A stretch of 35,822 bases of DNA. It comes from Nonomuraea sp. SBT364. GTDB taxonomy: Bacteria; Actinomycetota; Actinomycetes; Streptosporangiales; Streptosporangiaceae. The stretch is taken from assembly GCF_001083785.1 (NCBI RefSeq), contig NZ_LAVL01000084.1, positions 1-35,822 on the forward strand, read 5' to 3'. The notes below the pieces were generated by a model that had not been told where the DNA came from, searched no databases, and saw only the letters and a list, made by a program, of their open reading frames with translations. The position numbers and the translations under genes were made by a program. This document shows, piece by piece, positions 14,407-21,346 of this stretch (the stretch's first letter is position 1; every line of letters begins with the position of its first letter).

Positions 14407-14549
14407 CGCTTCTGCGCGTACCTACGCGCTTGTGCGCGCATCTTTTACTTGACTGACTGAGCCTTACTCGCTGGTGACTCTGGCGTCCGACTCGTTGTTG
14501 AGGTGCGCGTACATCAGGTAAGGTGCGCGTAGGTGCGTAGAATTACGCA
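14383..14549. promoter_or_regulatory. Operator array of TGCGCGTA half-sites in the divergent control region
   Basis: Near-identical octamers lie on a 10-bp grid. Left cluster: TACGCGCA at 14383 and 14393, TGCGCGTA at 14413, TACGCGCT at 14423, TGCGCGCA at 14433. Right cluster: TGCGCGTA at 14504 and 14524, degenerate TGCGTAG at 14534, TACGCA at 14544. Orientations vary, with head-to-head pairs such as 14413/14423. The region lies between the repressor gene and the early operon, so the repressor at 14577 is the natural candidate binder. Confidence 0.75.
14538..14543 (+). promoter_or_regulatory. Possible -10 box of the repressor gene
   Basis: TAGAAT matches the actinobacterial -10 pattern TANNNT and lies 34 nt before the GTG start, within the right operator cluster, which would allow autoregulation. 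No convincing -35 sequence is seen at 16-18 nt upstream. Confidence 0.3.
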
Positions 14550-14576
14550 TCCCGGACTCTGGAGAGGTTGCAAGCC

Positions 14577-15107
14577 GTGGCTTCCGCCCCAGTCGTGCCG
14601 CCCGAGGCTGCTCTCATCAAGGAGCGCCGTAAGGATCGTCTGCCGCCCCTGTCTGTGCGCGACGCTGCCGAGGCGGCTACCGCCGCCGGCGTGTCGATGT
14701 CCGAGGCGGGGTGGCGAAGTATCGAAGCGGGCCGGTATGACGGCCCTCCTGACAAGCTCGCGATCATGGCGCAGGTTGTCGGGATCGCGCCAGATGAGCT
14801 CGCCGAGATCGGCCGCGAGAAGGATCGCCCCTATGCGGCTAAGGCTGCGGGGCTGCTGGCGGCGCATCTGCGTCGGCGGGCGGCGGCGGAGCCGGAGTTG
14901 TCGGCGACCGTCGATCCGGAGTCCGCGCCCGAGCGGGTGCTCCAGATGATTCTGGAAGGGCTGGATGAGATTCGGGCTTCGGATCTGACGCCGGAGCAGA
15001 AAACCTCTCTGGAGAAGTCCCTTATTGGTGGCGTTGTGCACCATGTGGGTGGGCAGATTGTCCAGATTCGTACCACTCTGGATTTGCTGGGAGAAAACAG
15101 CAGGTAG
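14577..15107 (+). CDS. Putative phage immunity repressor, XRE-like HTH protein (176 aa)
   Basis: The N-terminal 75 residues (LSVRDAAEAATAAGVSMSEAGWRSIEAGRY then PPDKLAIMAQVVGIAPDELAEIG) form a five-helix Xre/Cro-type HTH. The rest is helical and contains SAPERVLQMILEGLDEIRAS, probably for oligomerisation; there is no LexA-type protease. Start: GTG at 14577, nine bases after GGAGAGG; a TTG at 14568 would leave no spacing from that site. It is transcribed away from the early operon and toward the integrase, the standard lysogeny arrangement. DNA target is inferred to be the TGCGCGTA array. Confidence 0.75.
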   Translation: MASAPVVPPEAALIKERRKDRLPPLSVRDAAEAATAAGVSMSEAGWRSIEAGRYDGPPDKLAIMAQVVGIAPDELAEIGREKDRPYAAKAAGLLAAHLRRRAAAEPELSATVDPESAPERVLQMILEGLDEIRASDLTPEQKTSLEKSLIGGVVHHVGGQIVQIRTTLDLLGENSR

Positions 15108-15243
15108 AAGGTTCTTCTATCCGGAAAGTCACGTCCCGCTAACCCTTGGAATTGGCATCTGGTCAGCCGCCTTTTTCGGGCCTACTGTGGCAGGACCGTG
15201 ACGTGGGGGACAAAGACGTCAACCTAGCCGGAGGGGACTGCGG

Positions 15244-15609
15244 ATGGGACAAAAGGGGCGAATCCTGTTGAGGGTTCTGGAGTGGGCGGGCTGGTCCACC
15301 GCGATAGGAATCACCGTCGGCACGCTGACCATCGACCTGGTCGGCGACTACCCGTGGTTCTTCAGCCGGGCGTTCGGACTAGCCGCGCTCTCAGGAGCGG
15401 TCCTGACGCTGGTCAGGTGGCTGGACAACATCTCGAAGCCGGTGCAGCTCGCGCTCGCACTGGGCATCCGGACGGGGGTCAAGGTCGGCCAGTTCCAGGA
15501 GCGGCTCGCGCAGGCCGAGCGGTGGAACGATCCGTACGAGGCGGTGGCGCGGCGGATAATGGATTCAGAAGGTCGGCGGGACACGCCCCCTGCGAGCTGG
15601 CGGAACTAG
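15244..15609 (+). CDS. Small membrane protein between repressor and integrase (121 aa)
   Basis: Two hydrophobic segments (GWSTAIGITVGTLTIDLVG at about 16-35 and FGLAALSGAVLTLV near 43-58) are followed by a soluble, charged C-terminal half with a Gln/Glu/Arg-rich helix. No family recognised. A strong GGAGGGG ribosome site precedes ATG 15244. Its position in the lysogenic cassette suggests expression from the prophage, where superinfection-exclusion or host-benefit genes often sit; this is inference from place alone. The 136 nt before it hold no identifiable gene. Confidence 0.7.
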   Translation: MGQKGRILLRVLEWAGWSTAIGITVGTLTIDLVGDYPWFFSRAFGLAALSGAVLTLVRWLDNISKPVQLALALGIRTGVKVGQFQERLAQAERWNDPYEAVARRIMDSEGRRDTPPASWRN

Positions 15610-15689
15610 CGGAACCCATTTTCCGTAGGAGCCGTTCCTGGGTGGCGAGGGCACCCCTTTCTCGGGCCGTAACAATTAGGGAGATTCGG

Positions 15690-17327
15690 ATGACCGGGAA
15701 CGGCTTCAAGCGCTGTAAATGCCGTAATGACCAGGGGAAAGAGCTGGGCGCGAAATGCGCGAGGCTGCGCCGCAAGGACGGCTCCTGGAATCCGAATCAC
15801 GGGAGCTGGCACGGCAAATCCGAGGTGCCGGCCGGGCCGGACGGGAAGCGTATCTTCCTGAGGCTCGGGGGGTTCCACAGCGAGGCGGAGCTGATCGAGC
15901 GCTACCAGGCGGCGGGTCGGCTGCTCGACATCCCGGACGCCGGCCCCGAAGGCCACCAGGCGCGGATGGAGATCCTGGAGATGATCCGGGTCGCGCATCG
16001 GGGTGACGCGCCGTGGCCGGAGTATGAGGAGCTGCACCGCAAGTACCGGGCCGGGCAGCCGCTGCAGGCGATGACGTTCGGGGAGTACTGGACGTCGTGG
16101 GTGGCGCGGCGTAAACGCCTGAAGGACATTCGGGAGTCGACGCTGCTCGGCTACATCAGCCATCATGATGCGCACTTCGGTGAGGTCCTCGACGAGGTGC
16201 GGCTGGACCGGGTGTTCGCGCCGGTGGTTGAGCGGGTGTTTGCGCGGATCGATGAGAAGAACGCTGCACTGCCCGCTGACCGTGAGTCGCCTGATCCGGA
16301 GGTGCGGAAGGCGGCGCGCCGTCGTCGGCCGACCGGCCCGGCGACGAAGCAGCGGATCAAGGCCACCATTCGGACGGTGCTCGCTGACGCGCAGCGGGAG
16401 CACCTGGTTGGCTTCAACGCCGCGGCGCTGGTCGCCCTGGAGTCGGCGCCGCGGCCGAAGGGCGTGGTCTGGACGAAGGGCCGGACGGAAGCGTTCCAGG
16501 AGGCGTTCGAGGCGCGGCTGGCGGCGGTGCGCGCTGACGCTTCGGCGCCGTCGGTGTCGGCGGTGAGTGTGTGGTCGGCGACGGATTTGCGGCCGTCGCC
16601 GGTGATGGTGTGGACTCCGGTGCAGCTTGGCGCGTTCCTCGACCATGCTGCAGGTGACCGCCTGTACGCGCTGTTCCACCTGGTGGCGTTCCGTGGCCTG
16701 CGCCGCGGTGAGGCGTGCGGTGCCCGCTGGGTGGACCTGGACTTCGACGACGCGATGTTGTCGGTGGCGAAGCAGCTCACGATCGTGGATCGGAAGGTGC
16801 AGGAGGGGCGTCCGAAGACGGAGGGCAGCGACGCGCCGGTGGCGCTCGATTCGGAGACGCTGGCCGTGTTGCGTGAGCATCGGCGGCGGCAGCGTGAGGA
16901 GAAGCTGGCGTGGTCTGGGGCGTGGCGGGAGTCGGGCCGGATCTTCACGCGGGAGGACGGGAGCGAGCTCAAGCCCGATTGGGTGTCGGAGCACTTCGAG
17001 CGGCTGGCGTTTGCGGCTGGGTTGCCGCCGATCCGGTTGCATGACCTCAGGCATGGTGCGGCGACGCTGTATCTGGCGGCGGGTAACGACATGAAGACGA
17101 CGTCGTCGATGATGCGGCACTCGAATCAGGCGATCACGTCGGATACGTACACGAGTGTGTTGCCGGAGTTGGCGCGGGAGGCGGCGGAGGCGAGTGTCGC
17201 TCTGGTTCCGCGCCGGGTCCGTGTGGGGGAGGCGCCTGAGACTGGCGGTCTCCCTTCGGTCTCCCCGATCCGGCCGGATGGCCCATCGGATTCTGCGGCT
17301 GCGGGGAGCCGCAGGTCAAAGCCTTGA
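15690..17327 (+). CDS. int: Tyrosine-recombinase integrase (545 aa)
   Basis: All catalytic residues are present: R338 (GLRRGEAC), K376 (RPKTEGS), H451 and R454 (HDLRHG), H477 (MRHSNQ) and the nucleophile Y487 (SDTYTSV). The N-terminus has a Cys-rich element (RCKCRNDQGKELGAKC) common in actinomycete integrases, then an arm-binding region and a SAM-like core-binding domain near residues 125-330. A long C-terminal tail of about 58 residues follows Tyr. ATG at 15690 has GGGAGA upstream; in-frame sequence before it belongs to the shadow of the membrane-protein gene. The stop codon is 6 nt from the tRNA 3' end, so the enzyme is expected to use that tRNA as attB. Confidence 0.95.
   Translation: MTGNGFKRCKCRNDQGKELGAKCARLRRKDGSWNPNHGSWHGKSEVPAGPDGKRIFLRLGGFHSEAELIERYQAAGRLLDIPDAGPEGHQARMEILEMIRVAHRGDAPWPEYEELHRKYRAGQPLQAMTFGEYWTSWVARRKRLKDIRESTLLGYISHHDAHFGEVLDEVRLDRVFAPVVERVFARIDEKNAALPADRESPDPEVRKAARRRRPTGPATKQRIKATIRTVLADAQREHLVGFNAAALVALESAPRPKGVVWTKGRTEAFQEAFEARLAAVRADASAPSVSAVSVWSATDLRPSPVMVWTPVQLGAFLDHAAGDRLYALFHLVAFRGLRRGEACGARWVDLDFDDAMLSVAKQLTIVDRKVQEGRPKTEGSDAPVALDSETLAVLREHRRRQREEKLAWSGAWRESGRIFTREDGSELKPDWVSEHFERLAFAAGLPPIRLHDLRHGAATLYLAAGNDMKTTSSMMRHSNQAITSDTYTSVLPELAREAAEASVALVPRRVRVGEAPETGGLPSVSPIRPDGPSDSAAAGSRRSKP
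17293..17314. repeat. Inverted repeat inside the 3' end of the integrase gene
   Basis: CTGCGGCT and AGCCGCAG (8 bp, perfect) flank the 6-nt loop GCGGGG. It has no T-tract but could slow transcription between the convergent integrase and tRNA genes, or form part of an integrase arm site. Role unproven. Confidence 0.4.
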
Positions 17328-17333
17328 TCTATG

Positions 17334-17373
17334 CGCGCCCTGCAGGATTCGAACCTGCGACCGTCGGATTAGA
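17334..17373. other. Probable attachment-site junction within the tRNA 3' half
   Basis: Tyrosine integrases next to tRNA genes typically recombine within the T-arm or anticodon-loop portion and carry a copy of it. The integrase lies directly against this end and the element extends away from it. The matching copy at the other boundary is outside the window, so the core limits cannot be set. Confidence 0.6.
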
Positions 17374-17407
17374 AGTCCGGTGCTCTATCCAGCTGAGCTA
17401 AGGGCGC
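17334..17407 (-). tRNA. tRNA-Arg (anticodon TCT)
   Basis: 74 nt folding as a cloverleaf: acceptor GCGCCCT with AGGGCGC, D arm GCTC/GAGC, anticodon loop CTTCTAA with TCT at 17373-17371, and T arm GCAGG-TTCGAAT-CCTGC. The top pair of the anticodon stem is a C-A mismatch. CCA is not encoded. It reads AGA codons, rare in such genomes. The 3' half borders the integrase and most likely contains the attachment core, rebuilt by the element on insertion. Confidence 0.95.
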
Positions 17408-17414
17408 TCCTGCC

Positions 17415-17443
17415 TTATTGTGCATGATCCGGCGACTTGTCAT
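17415..17443 (-). promoter_or_regulatory. Possible promoter of tRNA-Arg
   Basis: On the minus strand ATGACA (17443-17438) and CAATAA (17420-17415) are 17 nt apart, giving a predicted start at about 17408, next to the mature tRNA 5' end. The -35 overlaps the end of the oxidoreductase gene. Confidence 0.35.
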
Positions 17444-18462
17444 GCACACGTTTTCTCCGTGTCAGTCCCCTCCCCGCCATCCGCCACGTCAAGCACCACC
17501 CGTCCCCGCACTTCACCGGCTTCCAGCATCCGGTGCGCCTCCGCCGCCCGTGACAGGGGGAGACGTGCCGCGATGTGCGGTCGCCAGGCGGTGGTGCGCA
17601 GCAGATGGACGACACCTGAGGCCGCTTCGGCGAGTTCGGGGACGGTGGCGTTGCTGATGGCGAAGCCGGCGATGGTGGCGTCCTTGGTGTAGAGGTGGCC
17701 GAGGGGGAAGGCGGGAGTCCGGTGGAGGCCGGCCATGACGACCAGGCGGCCGCGGGGGGCGAGCCGGTCGAGGGCGGTGGCGGGGTCGCCGTGGCCGGAG
17801 GTGTCCACGTACAGGTCGAAGTCGCGCGCGTCCGGGTGGTCGGTGCGGTAGTCGAGGACGTCGGCGGCGCCGAGGGCGTGGACGTGGTCGTGGTCGCGCG
17901 GGTGGGCGGTGGCGACGACGGTGGCGCCGGCCGCGGCGGCGAGGGCGACGGCGGCGGAGCCCACGTTGCCGGTGGCGCCGCCGATGTGCACGCGGTGGCC
18001 GGGGCGCAGGTGGCCGTGGCGGATGAGGGCGAGCCAGGCGGTGGCCGCCGGGTGCGCGGCGGCGACCAGGTCGAGCGGGTCGAGGTCGGCGGGCGCCGGG
18101 TAGAGGCGGTCGGCGGGGACCGTGGCGTACTCGGCGAAGGAGCCCTGCCTGCCGCCGTGGCCGAGGCTGTTGGTCCAGACGCGCCGGCCAGGGGCGAAGC
18201 CGGTGGCGCCGGTGTCCGCGACCTCGCCGCCGACCTCGCCGCCGACCACGCTGACGACCTCGCCGACGAGGTCGCGGCCGATGACGAACGGGAGGGGCAT
18301 CGGGACGGGGTAGGCGCCGGAGCGCACGAACGTGTCCACCGGGTTGGCCGCCACCGCGCGCACCCGGACCAGCACGTCCGTGGGGCCGTAGCAGGGGGTG
18401 GGCAGTTCGCCCCAGGTGATGGCCTCCGCTGGGCCGGGGGCGGTGATGTAGGCGGCGTGCAT
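17440..18462 (-). CDS. Zinc-independent MDR/quinone-type NADPH oxidoreductase (340 aa)
   Basis: Medium-chain dehydrogenase/reductase fold. The N-terminal GroES-like domain shows NPVDTFVRSGAYP and a PFVIGRDLVGEVV segment; the nucleotide-binding part has HIGGATGNVGSAAVALAAAAGATVV, in which AxxxxVG-type glycines bind NADP(H). The Cys and His ligands of zinc-binding alcohol dehydrogenases are absent, placing it with quinone oxidoreductases. The likely reaction is NADPH-dependent reduction of quinones or enones; the substrate is unknown. ATG 18462 has GGAGAAA upstream. Transcribed divergently from the APH gene. The shared intergenic region is 47 nt. Confidence 0.88.
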   Translation of the reverse strand: MHAAYITAPGPAEAITWGELPTPCYGPTDVLVRVRAVAANPVDTFVRSGAYPVPMPLPFVIGRDLVGEVVSVVGGEVGGEVADTGATGFAPGRRVWTNSLGHGGRQGSFAEYATVPADRLYPAPADLDPLDLVAAAHPAATAWLALIRHGHLRPGHRVHIGGATGNVGSAAVALAAAAGATVVATAHPRDHDHVHALGAADVLDYRTDHPDARDFDLYVDTSGHGDPATALDRLAPRGRLVVMAGLHRTPAFPLGHLYTKDATIAGFAISNATVPELAEAASGVVHLLRTTAWRPHIAARLPLSRAAEAHRMLEAGEVRGRVVLDVADGGEGTDTEKTCA

Positions 18463-18495
18463 CGTAATTTCTCCATCGGTGGGGCCGAAACGGTC

Positions 18496-18501
18496 TAATA
18501 T
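18496..18501 (+). promoter_or_regulatory. Possible -10 box for the APH-family gene
   Basis: TAATAT lies 8 nt before ATG 18510, so transcription would begin at or just before the start codon and the mRNA would be leaderless. No clear -35 or ribosome site is present, which fits but does not prove it. Confidence 0.35.
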
Positions 18502-18509
18502 CTCTTGGC

Positions 18510-19292
18510 ATGTTCGCGACGCTCCTGCATGAAGTACCCCTGCAGGGCGGGGATGTGACCGACGGGGTGGTGCGTGTCGGTGACACCGTGCGCAGGCCCG
18601 CGAGTCCGGCCACACCCGCCGTGCATGCCCTGCTCAGGCACCTGGAGGCGGCCGGGTTCGAGGGGGCGCCGAGGGTGCTGGGGATCGACGGGCTCGGGCG
18701 TGAGGTGCTCAGTTACCTGCCGGGCACCACGGGGGTGAGCCTGGTCGCCGTCAGTGACGAGGCTCTGGCGGGGGTGGCCGGGCTGTTGCGGGGCTTCCAC
18801 GACGCGACCGCCGGGTTCCCGCTGAGCGGGTACCGCTGGGAGGGCGGGTCGAACGACGACGCTCCACCGCAGATCATCGGACATTGTGATTTAACGCCGG
18901 ATAACGTGATTTTTCGTGACCGGGCGCCCGTAGCGATGATCGATTTCGACCTGGCCCGGCCCACCACGCGGTTGTTCGACGTGGTGACCACGCTGCGGCA
19001 CTGGGCGCCCATCGCCGACCCCGTCGACCGGCACCCGCTGCTGCGCGGCGTCGCCGTGGGGGAGCGGTTGCGGGCGTTCTGCGACGTGTACGGGGTTCCG
19101 CCCCGGGAGCGACGCCGGCTGCTGGAGCTGGCCAGGCTGCGTTTCCACCGCTCGTACGACGTCATGCGCACCCGCGCCGCCGCCGGCGGCAACTGGGCCC
19201 GGATGTGGGCGGGCGGCGCAGGCGAGCGCATCCGCCGCGCGTCGGCCTGGCTGGACTCCCACGAGGATGAGCTGCACGCCCATCTGGTCTGA
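18510..19292 (+). CDS. Aminoglycoside phosphotransferase (APH)-family small-molecule kinase (260 aa)
   Basis: The catalytic loop GHCDLTPDNVIF (Asp at about 131) and the metal-binding MIDFDLA motif are those of the APH/choline kinase superfamily. The N-lobe is short (the first 60 residues read GGDVTDGVVRVGDTVRRP instead of the usual full nucleotide-binding lobe), a form common in actinobacterial proteins of this group. It transfers phosphate from ATP to a small hydroxylated substrate; actual resistance activity cannot be read from sequence. The stop overlaps the start of cobD (TGATG), so the two are probably co-translated. Confidence 0.85.
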   Translation: MFATLLHEVPLQGGDVTDGVVRVGDTVRRPASPATPAVHALLRHLEAAGFEGAPRVLGIDGLGREVLSYLPGTTGVSLVAVSDEALAGVAGLLRGFHDATAGFPLSGYRWEGGSNDDAPPQIIGHCDLTPDNVIFRDRAPVAMIDFDLARPTTRLFDVVTTLRHWAPIADPVDRHPLLRGVAVGERLRAFCDVYGVPPRERRRLLELARLRFHRSYDVMRTRAAAGGNWARMWAGGAGERIRRASAWLDSHEDELHAHLV

Positions 19293-20227
19293 TGTGCTTC
19301 ATGCGTATTCAGGGTGATCGTGCCGCGGGGCTCGCGCTGGGAGTGGTGCTCGACGCGGTCGTCGGCGATCCGCGGCGGGGGCATCCCGTCGCGCTGTTCG
19401 GCGGCGCCGCCGCCAAGCTCGAATCCAGGCTGTACGGGGACGCGAGGGCCAACGGCGTGCTGCACGTGGCCGTCTGTGTGGGAAGCGCGGCGGCGCTCGG
19501 GATGCTGGCCGAGCAGGTGCCGAACCCGCTGGCGCGCACCGCGCTGACCGCGGCGGCGACGTGGGCCGTGCTCGGAGGCACCACGCTGGCCCGTGAGGGC
19601 GCCCACATGGCGGCGGCGCTGGAGGGCGGCGACCTGTCGGCGGCCCGCGCCCGGCTGCCGCACCTGTGCGGGCGCGACCCGTCGGCGCTGGAGGCTCCGG
19701 AACTGGCCAGGGCCACGGTGGAGTCGCTGGCCGAGAACGCCTCCGACGCGGCCGTGGCGCCGCTGTTCTGGGGGGCGGTGGCAGGGGTTCCCGGGCTGCT
19801 CGCCTATCGGGCGATCAACACGCTGGACGCCATGGTCGGGCATCGTTCGCCGCGTTACCGGCGGTTCGGGTGGGCGGCGGCCCGGCTCGACGACGTGGCC
19901 AACTATGTTCCGGCCCGGCTCACCGGGCTGATCACCGTACTGGCCGGGCCGGCGCCGTCGCGGACGCTGGCCGTCCTGCTGAGGGACGGGGGGAGGCATC
20001 CCAGTCCCAACGCCGGGCGGTGCGAGGCGGCGTTCGCGGGCGCGCTGGACGTGACGCTGGGCGGGGCCAACGTGTACGGGGGACGGACGGAGCACCGGCC
20101 GACGATGGGCGACGGCCCGAAGCCGCAGGTCGCGGACATCCGGCGGGCGGTGCGGCTGACGCGGGTCGTGTGCCTGGCGGCCGCCGGCGCCGCCGTGCTG
20201 GCGGCGTGGGCCCGGCGGTCCGCCTAG
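19292..20227 (+). CDS. cobD: Adenosylcobinamide-phosphate synthase (CobD/CbiB)
   Basis: 311 aa, the usual length for the CbiB family, an integral membrane enzyme that attaches aminopropanol (or its phosphate) to adenosylcobyric acid in B12 synthesis. Family marks: VLDAVVGDPRRGHPVALFG at the start, RDPSALEAPELARATVESLAENASDAAVAPLFW, AYRAINTLDAMVGHR, and HPSPNAGRCEAAFAGALDV. ATG 19292 overlaps the APH stop; an alternative ATG at 19301 gives a start closer to relatives. It is convergent with the next small gene, 6 nt away. cobQ lies 7 kb further on. Confidence 0.93.
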   Translation: MCFMRIQGDRAAGLALGVVLDAVVGDPRRGHPVALFGGAAAKLESRLYGDARANGVLHVAVCVGSAAALGMLAEQVPNPLARTALTAAATWAVLGGTTLAREGAHMAAALEGGDLSAARARLPHLCGRDPSALEAPELARATVESLAENASDAAVAPLFWGAVAGVPGLLAYRAINTLDAMVGHRSPRYRRFGWAAARLDDVANYVPARLTGLITVLAGPAPSRTLAVLLRDGGRHPSPNAGRCEAAFAGALDVTLGGANVYGGRTEHRPTMGDGPKPQVADIRRAVRLTRVVCLAAAGAAVLAAWARRSA

Positions 20228-20233
20228 CGGTCT

Positions 20234-20467
20234 TCACAGGATGCGGTTGAGGTTCGCCACGAGCCAGAAGACGAACAGGGTGACGGCGCCCACCCAGAGC
20301 ATGGACCGGGCGGCGTTGGAAGCGACGAGCTTGCGGGCCGAGGCCGCCTTCATCGTGTCGCGCCACACCTGACGTGACGAGATCAGCGACTGGTAGCGGC
20401 GTCCGGCGACGAAGACGGTTACGGCGATGATCAGGAACAGGATGACGCGGCCGTCTGATGATTCCAC
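20234..20467 (-). CDS. Small two-helix membrane protein (77 aa)
   Basis: Two hydrophobic segments, VILFLIIAVTVFVAG near the start and SMLWVGAVTLFVFWLVANL near the end, flank a basic soluble loop (RRYQSLISSRQVWRDTMKAASARK). The GTG at 20467 is preceded by GAGGAGG at good spacing and is preferred over the GTG at 20509, which would add 14 residues. No family recognised. Confidence 0.65.
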   Translation of the reverse strand: MESSDGRVILFLIIAVTVFVAGRRYQSLISSRQVWRDTMKAASARKLVASNAARSMLWVGAVTLFVFWLVANLNRIL

Positions 20468-20526
20468 GAGAGCCTCCTCTGATACCCAGAAGGAGTAGGG
20501 GCCGTGCACCTTGATACACCATCGGC

Positions 20527-20745
20527 TCAGATCAAATCTCCTGAAATTTCAGCCACTGCTGACTTTCTGGACGCGCTGTGGTGCACCAGCCTCAGACCTG
20601 TCTCGATCAGGGCCCAGCCGATCCGCCGGCTTGCCGCTCCGGTCCAGGTGGAGCGCGGCACGCGGGCCAGCCGCCACCGGTGAGCGCTCTCGCGCAGCTC
20701 CGCGGCGCGGATGCGGTCGAGACTGAGGTGGACGTCCGGGTGCAT
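20527..20745 (-). CDS. Hypothetical small protein (72 aa)
   Basis: Helical with an Arg-rich middle (AHRWRLARVPRSTWTGAASRR) and a hydrophobic IGWALIETGLRLVHH segment. GAGGAG precedes ATG 20745. It begins 16 nt after the ArsR-type regulator stop and so is probably in the same transcript. Unnamed proteins of this kind often trail actinomycete regulators; function unknown. Confidence 0.6.
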   Translation of the reverse strand: MHPDVHLSLDRIRAAELRESAHRWRLARVPRSTWTGAASRRIGWALIETGLRLVHHSASRKSAVAEISGDLI

Positions 20746-20761
20746 GGTGACTCCTCGCCGG

Positions 20762-21346
20762 TCAGGGGCGGGTGGGGAACCCGTAGAGGTGCAGGACGAC
20801 GTTCTCGCGGCCATCGGTGTCGCCGGCCTCGACGGCCGCCATGGCGCGTGACTCCCAGCGTTTGAGCACCTCGGTGAGCTCGTCGTGCATCGTGGCCAGC
20901 TCGCCCGCGGTGAGCCTGGGCAGGAATTGCGAGCTGAAGGCGGCGGCGCGCCACTCCTGGTCCCAGGTGGGCTGCTCGTCGAGATAGCGCTCGTAGACCT
21001 CGCTGTGCTCGCGGAAGGCCAGCCGGGTGAAGGACGCGTAGGCGGCGGCCCGCTCGGGGGCGTCGCGGAAGTCGCTGTCCTGGATCTGCAGGCCGCGGTC
21101 GACCTGCCACCAGCGCTCGCGGCCGTCGGCGCTCTGCGGCTCGGCTTCCAGGATGAGGCCGTGGGCGGCGAGCCTGCGCAGGTGGTAGCTCACCAGGGAG
21201 ACCGCCTCGTCCACCTGGTCGGCCAGGTGGGAGGCGGTCGCGGTGCCCGCGTGGGACAGCGCCCGGTAGAGCCTCAGGCGCAGGGGGTGGGCCAGCGCCT
21301 TCAGCGTGCCGAGGTCGGTGATCCGGCGGGTCTCATCGAGAGCCAT
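20762..21346 (-). CDS. ArsR/HTH_20-type transcriptional regulator (194 aa)
   Basis: LKALAHPLRLRLYRALSHAGTATASHLADQV, then VSLVSYHLRRLAAHGLILEAEP, is the winged helix of the ArsR family (HTH_20 subgroup). The C-terminal 110 residues are an uncharacterised helical effector domain with no metal-binding Cys pair like that of classical ArsR. The ATG at 21346 overlaps the 3' end of aztA by 14 nt. A promoter and palindrome lie within aztA just upstream, so independent and self-regulated expression is likely. A link with zinc is not demonstrated. Confidence 0.88.
   Translation of the reverse strand: MALDETRRITDLGTLKALAHPLRLRLYRALSHAGTATASHLADQVDEAVSLVSYHLRRLAAHGLILEAEPQSADGRERWWQVDRGLQIQDSDFRDAPERAAAYASFTRLAFREHSEVYERYLDEQPTWDQEWRAAAFSSQFLPRLTAGELATMHDELTEVLKRWESRAMAAVEAGDTDGRENVVLHLYGFPTRP

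Larger units (their letters stand above)
1..17373. mobile_element. Integrated prophage-like element (right-hand part, incomplete)
   Basis: The stretch from the window edge to the 3' half of the tRNA-Arg gene has the layout of a temperate actinophage early region: tyrosine integrase beside a tRNA, HTH repressor, divergent control region, then a long leftward operon of replication and recombination genes mixed with many small unknown proteins. The sliding clamp, primase-polymerase, RecB-like nuclease, gp3-like protein and resolvase are typical of phages. No structural, terminase or lysis gene is visible, so an integrative plasmid or ICE is not excluded. The left end is outside the window. The right boundary is inferred from the tRNA, and the exact crossover is unknown. 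Confidence 0.85.

Noticed and set aside
14383..14549. CRISPR array
   Set aside because: The repeats are 8 bp and on a 10-bp grid in both orientations, with no spacers of CRISPR length and no cas genes.
15108..15243. Terminator or small RNA after the repressor
   Set aside because: A T-rich run is present but no stable stem next to it; nothing specific can be supported.
17440..18462. Treating the oxidoreductase as element cargo
   Set aside because: It lies on the far side of the tRNA from the integrase, so it belongs to the chromosome.
18510..19292. Calling the APH-family gene an antibiotic resistance determinant
   Set aside because: Only the superfamily catalytic motifs are visible and the context is cobD, so a resistance claim is not supported.
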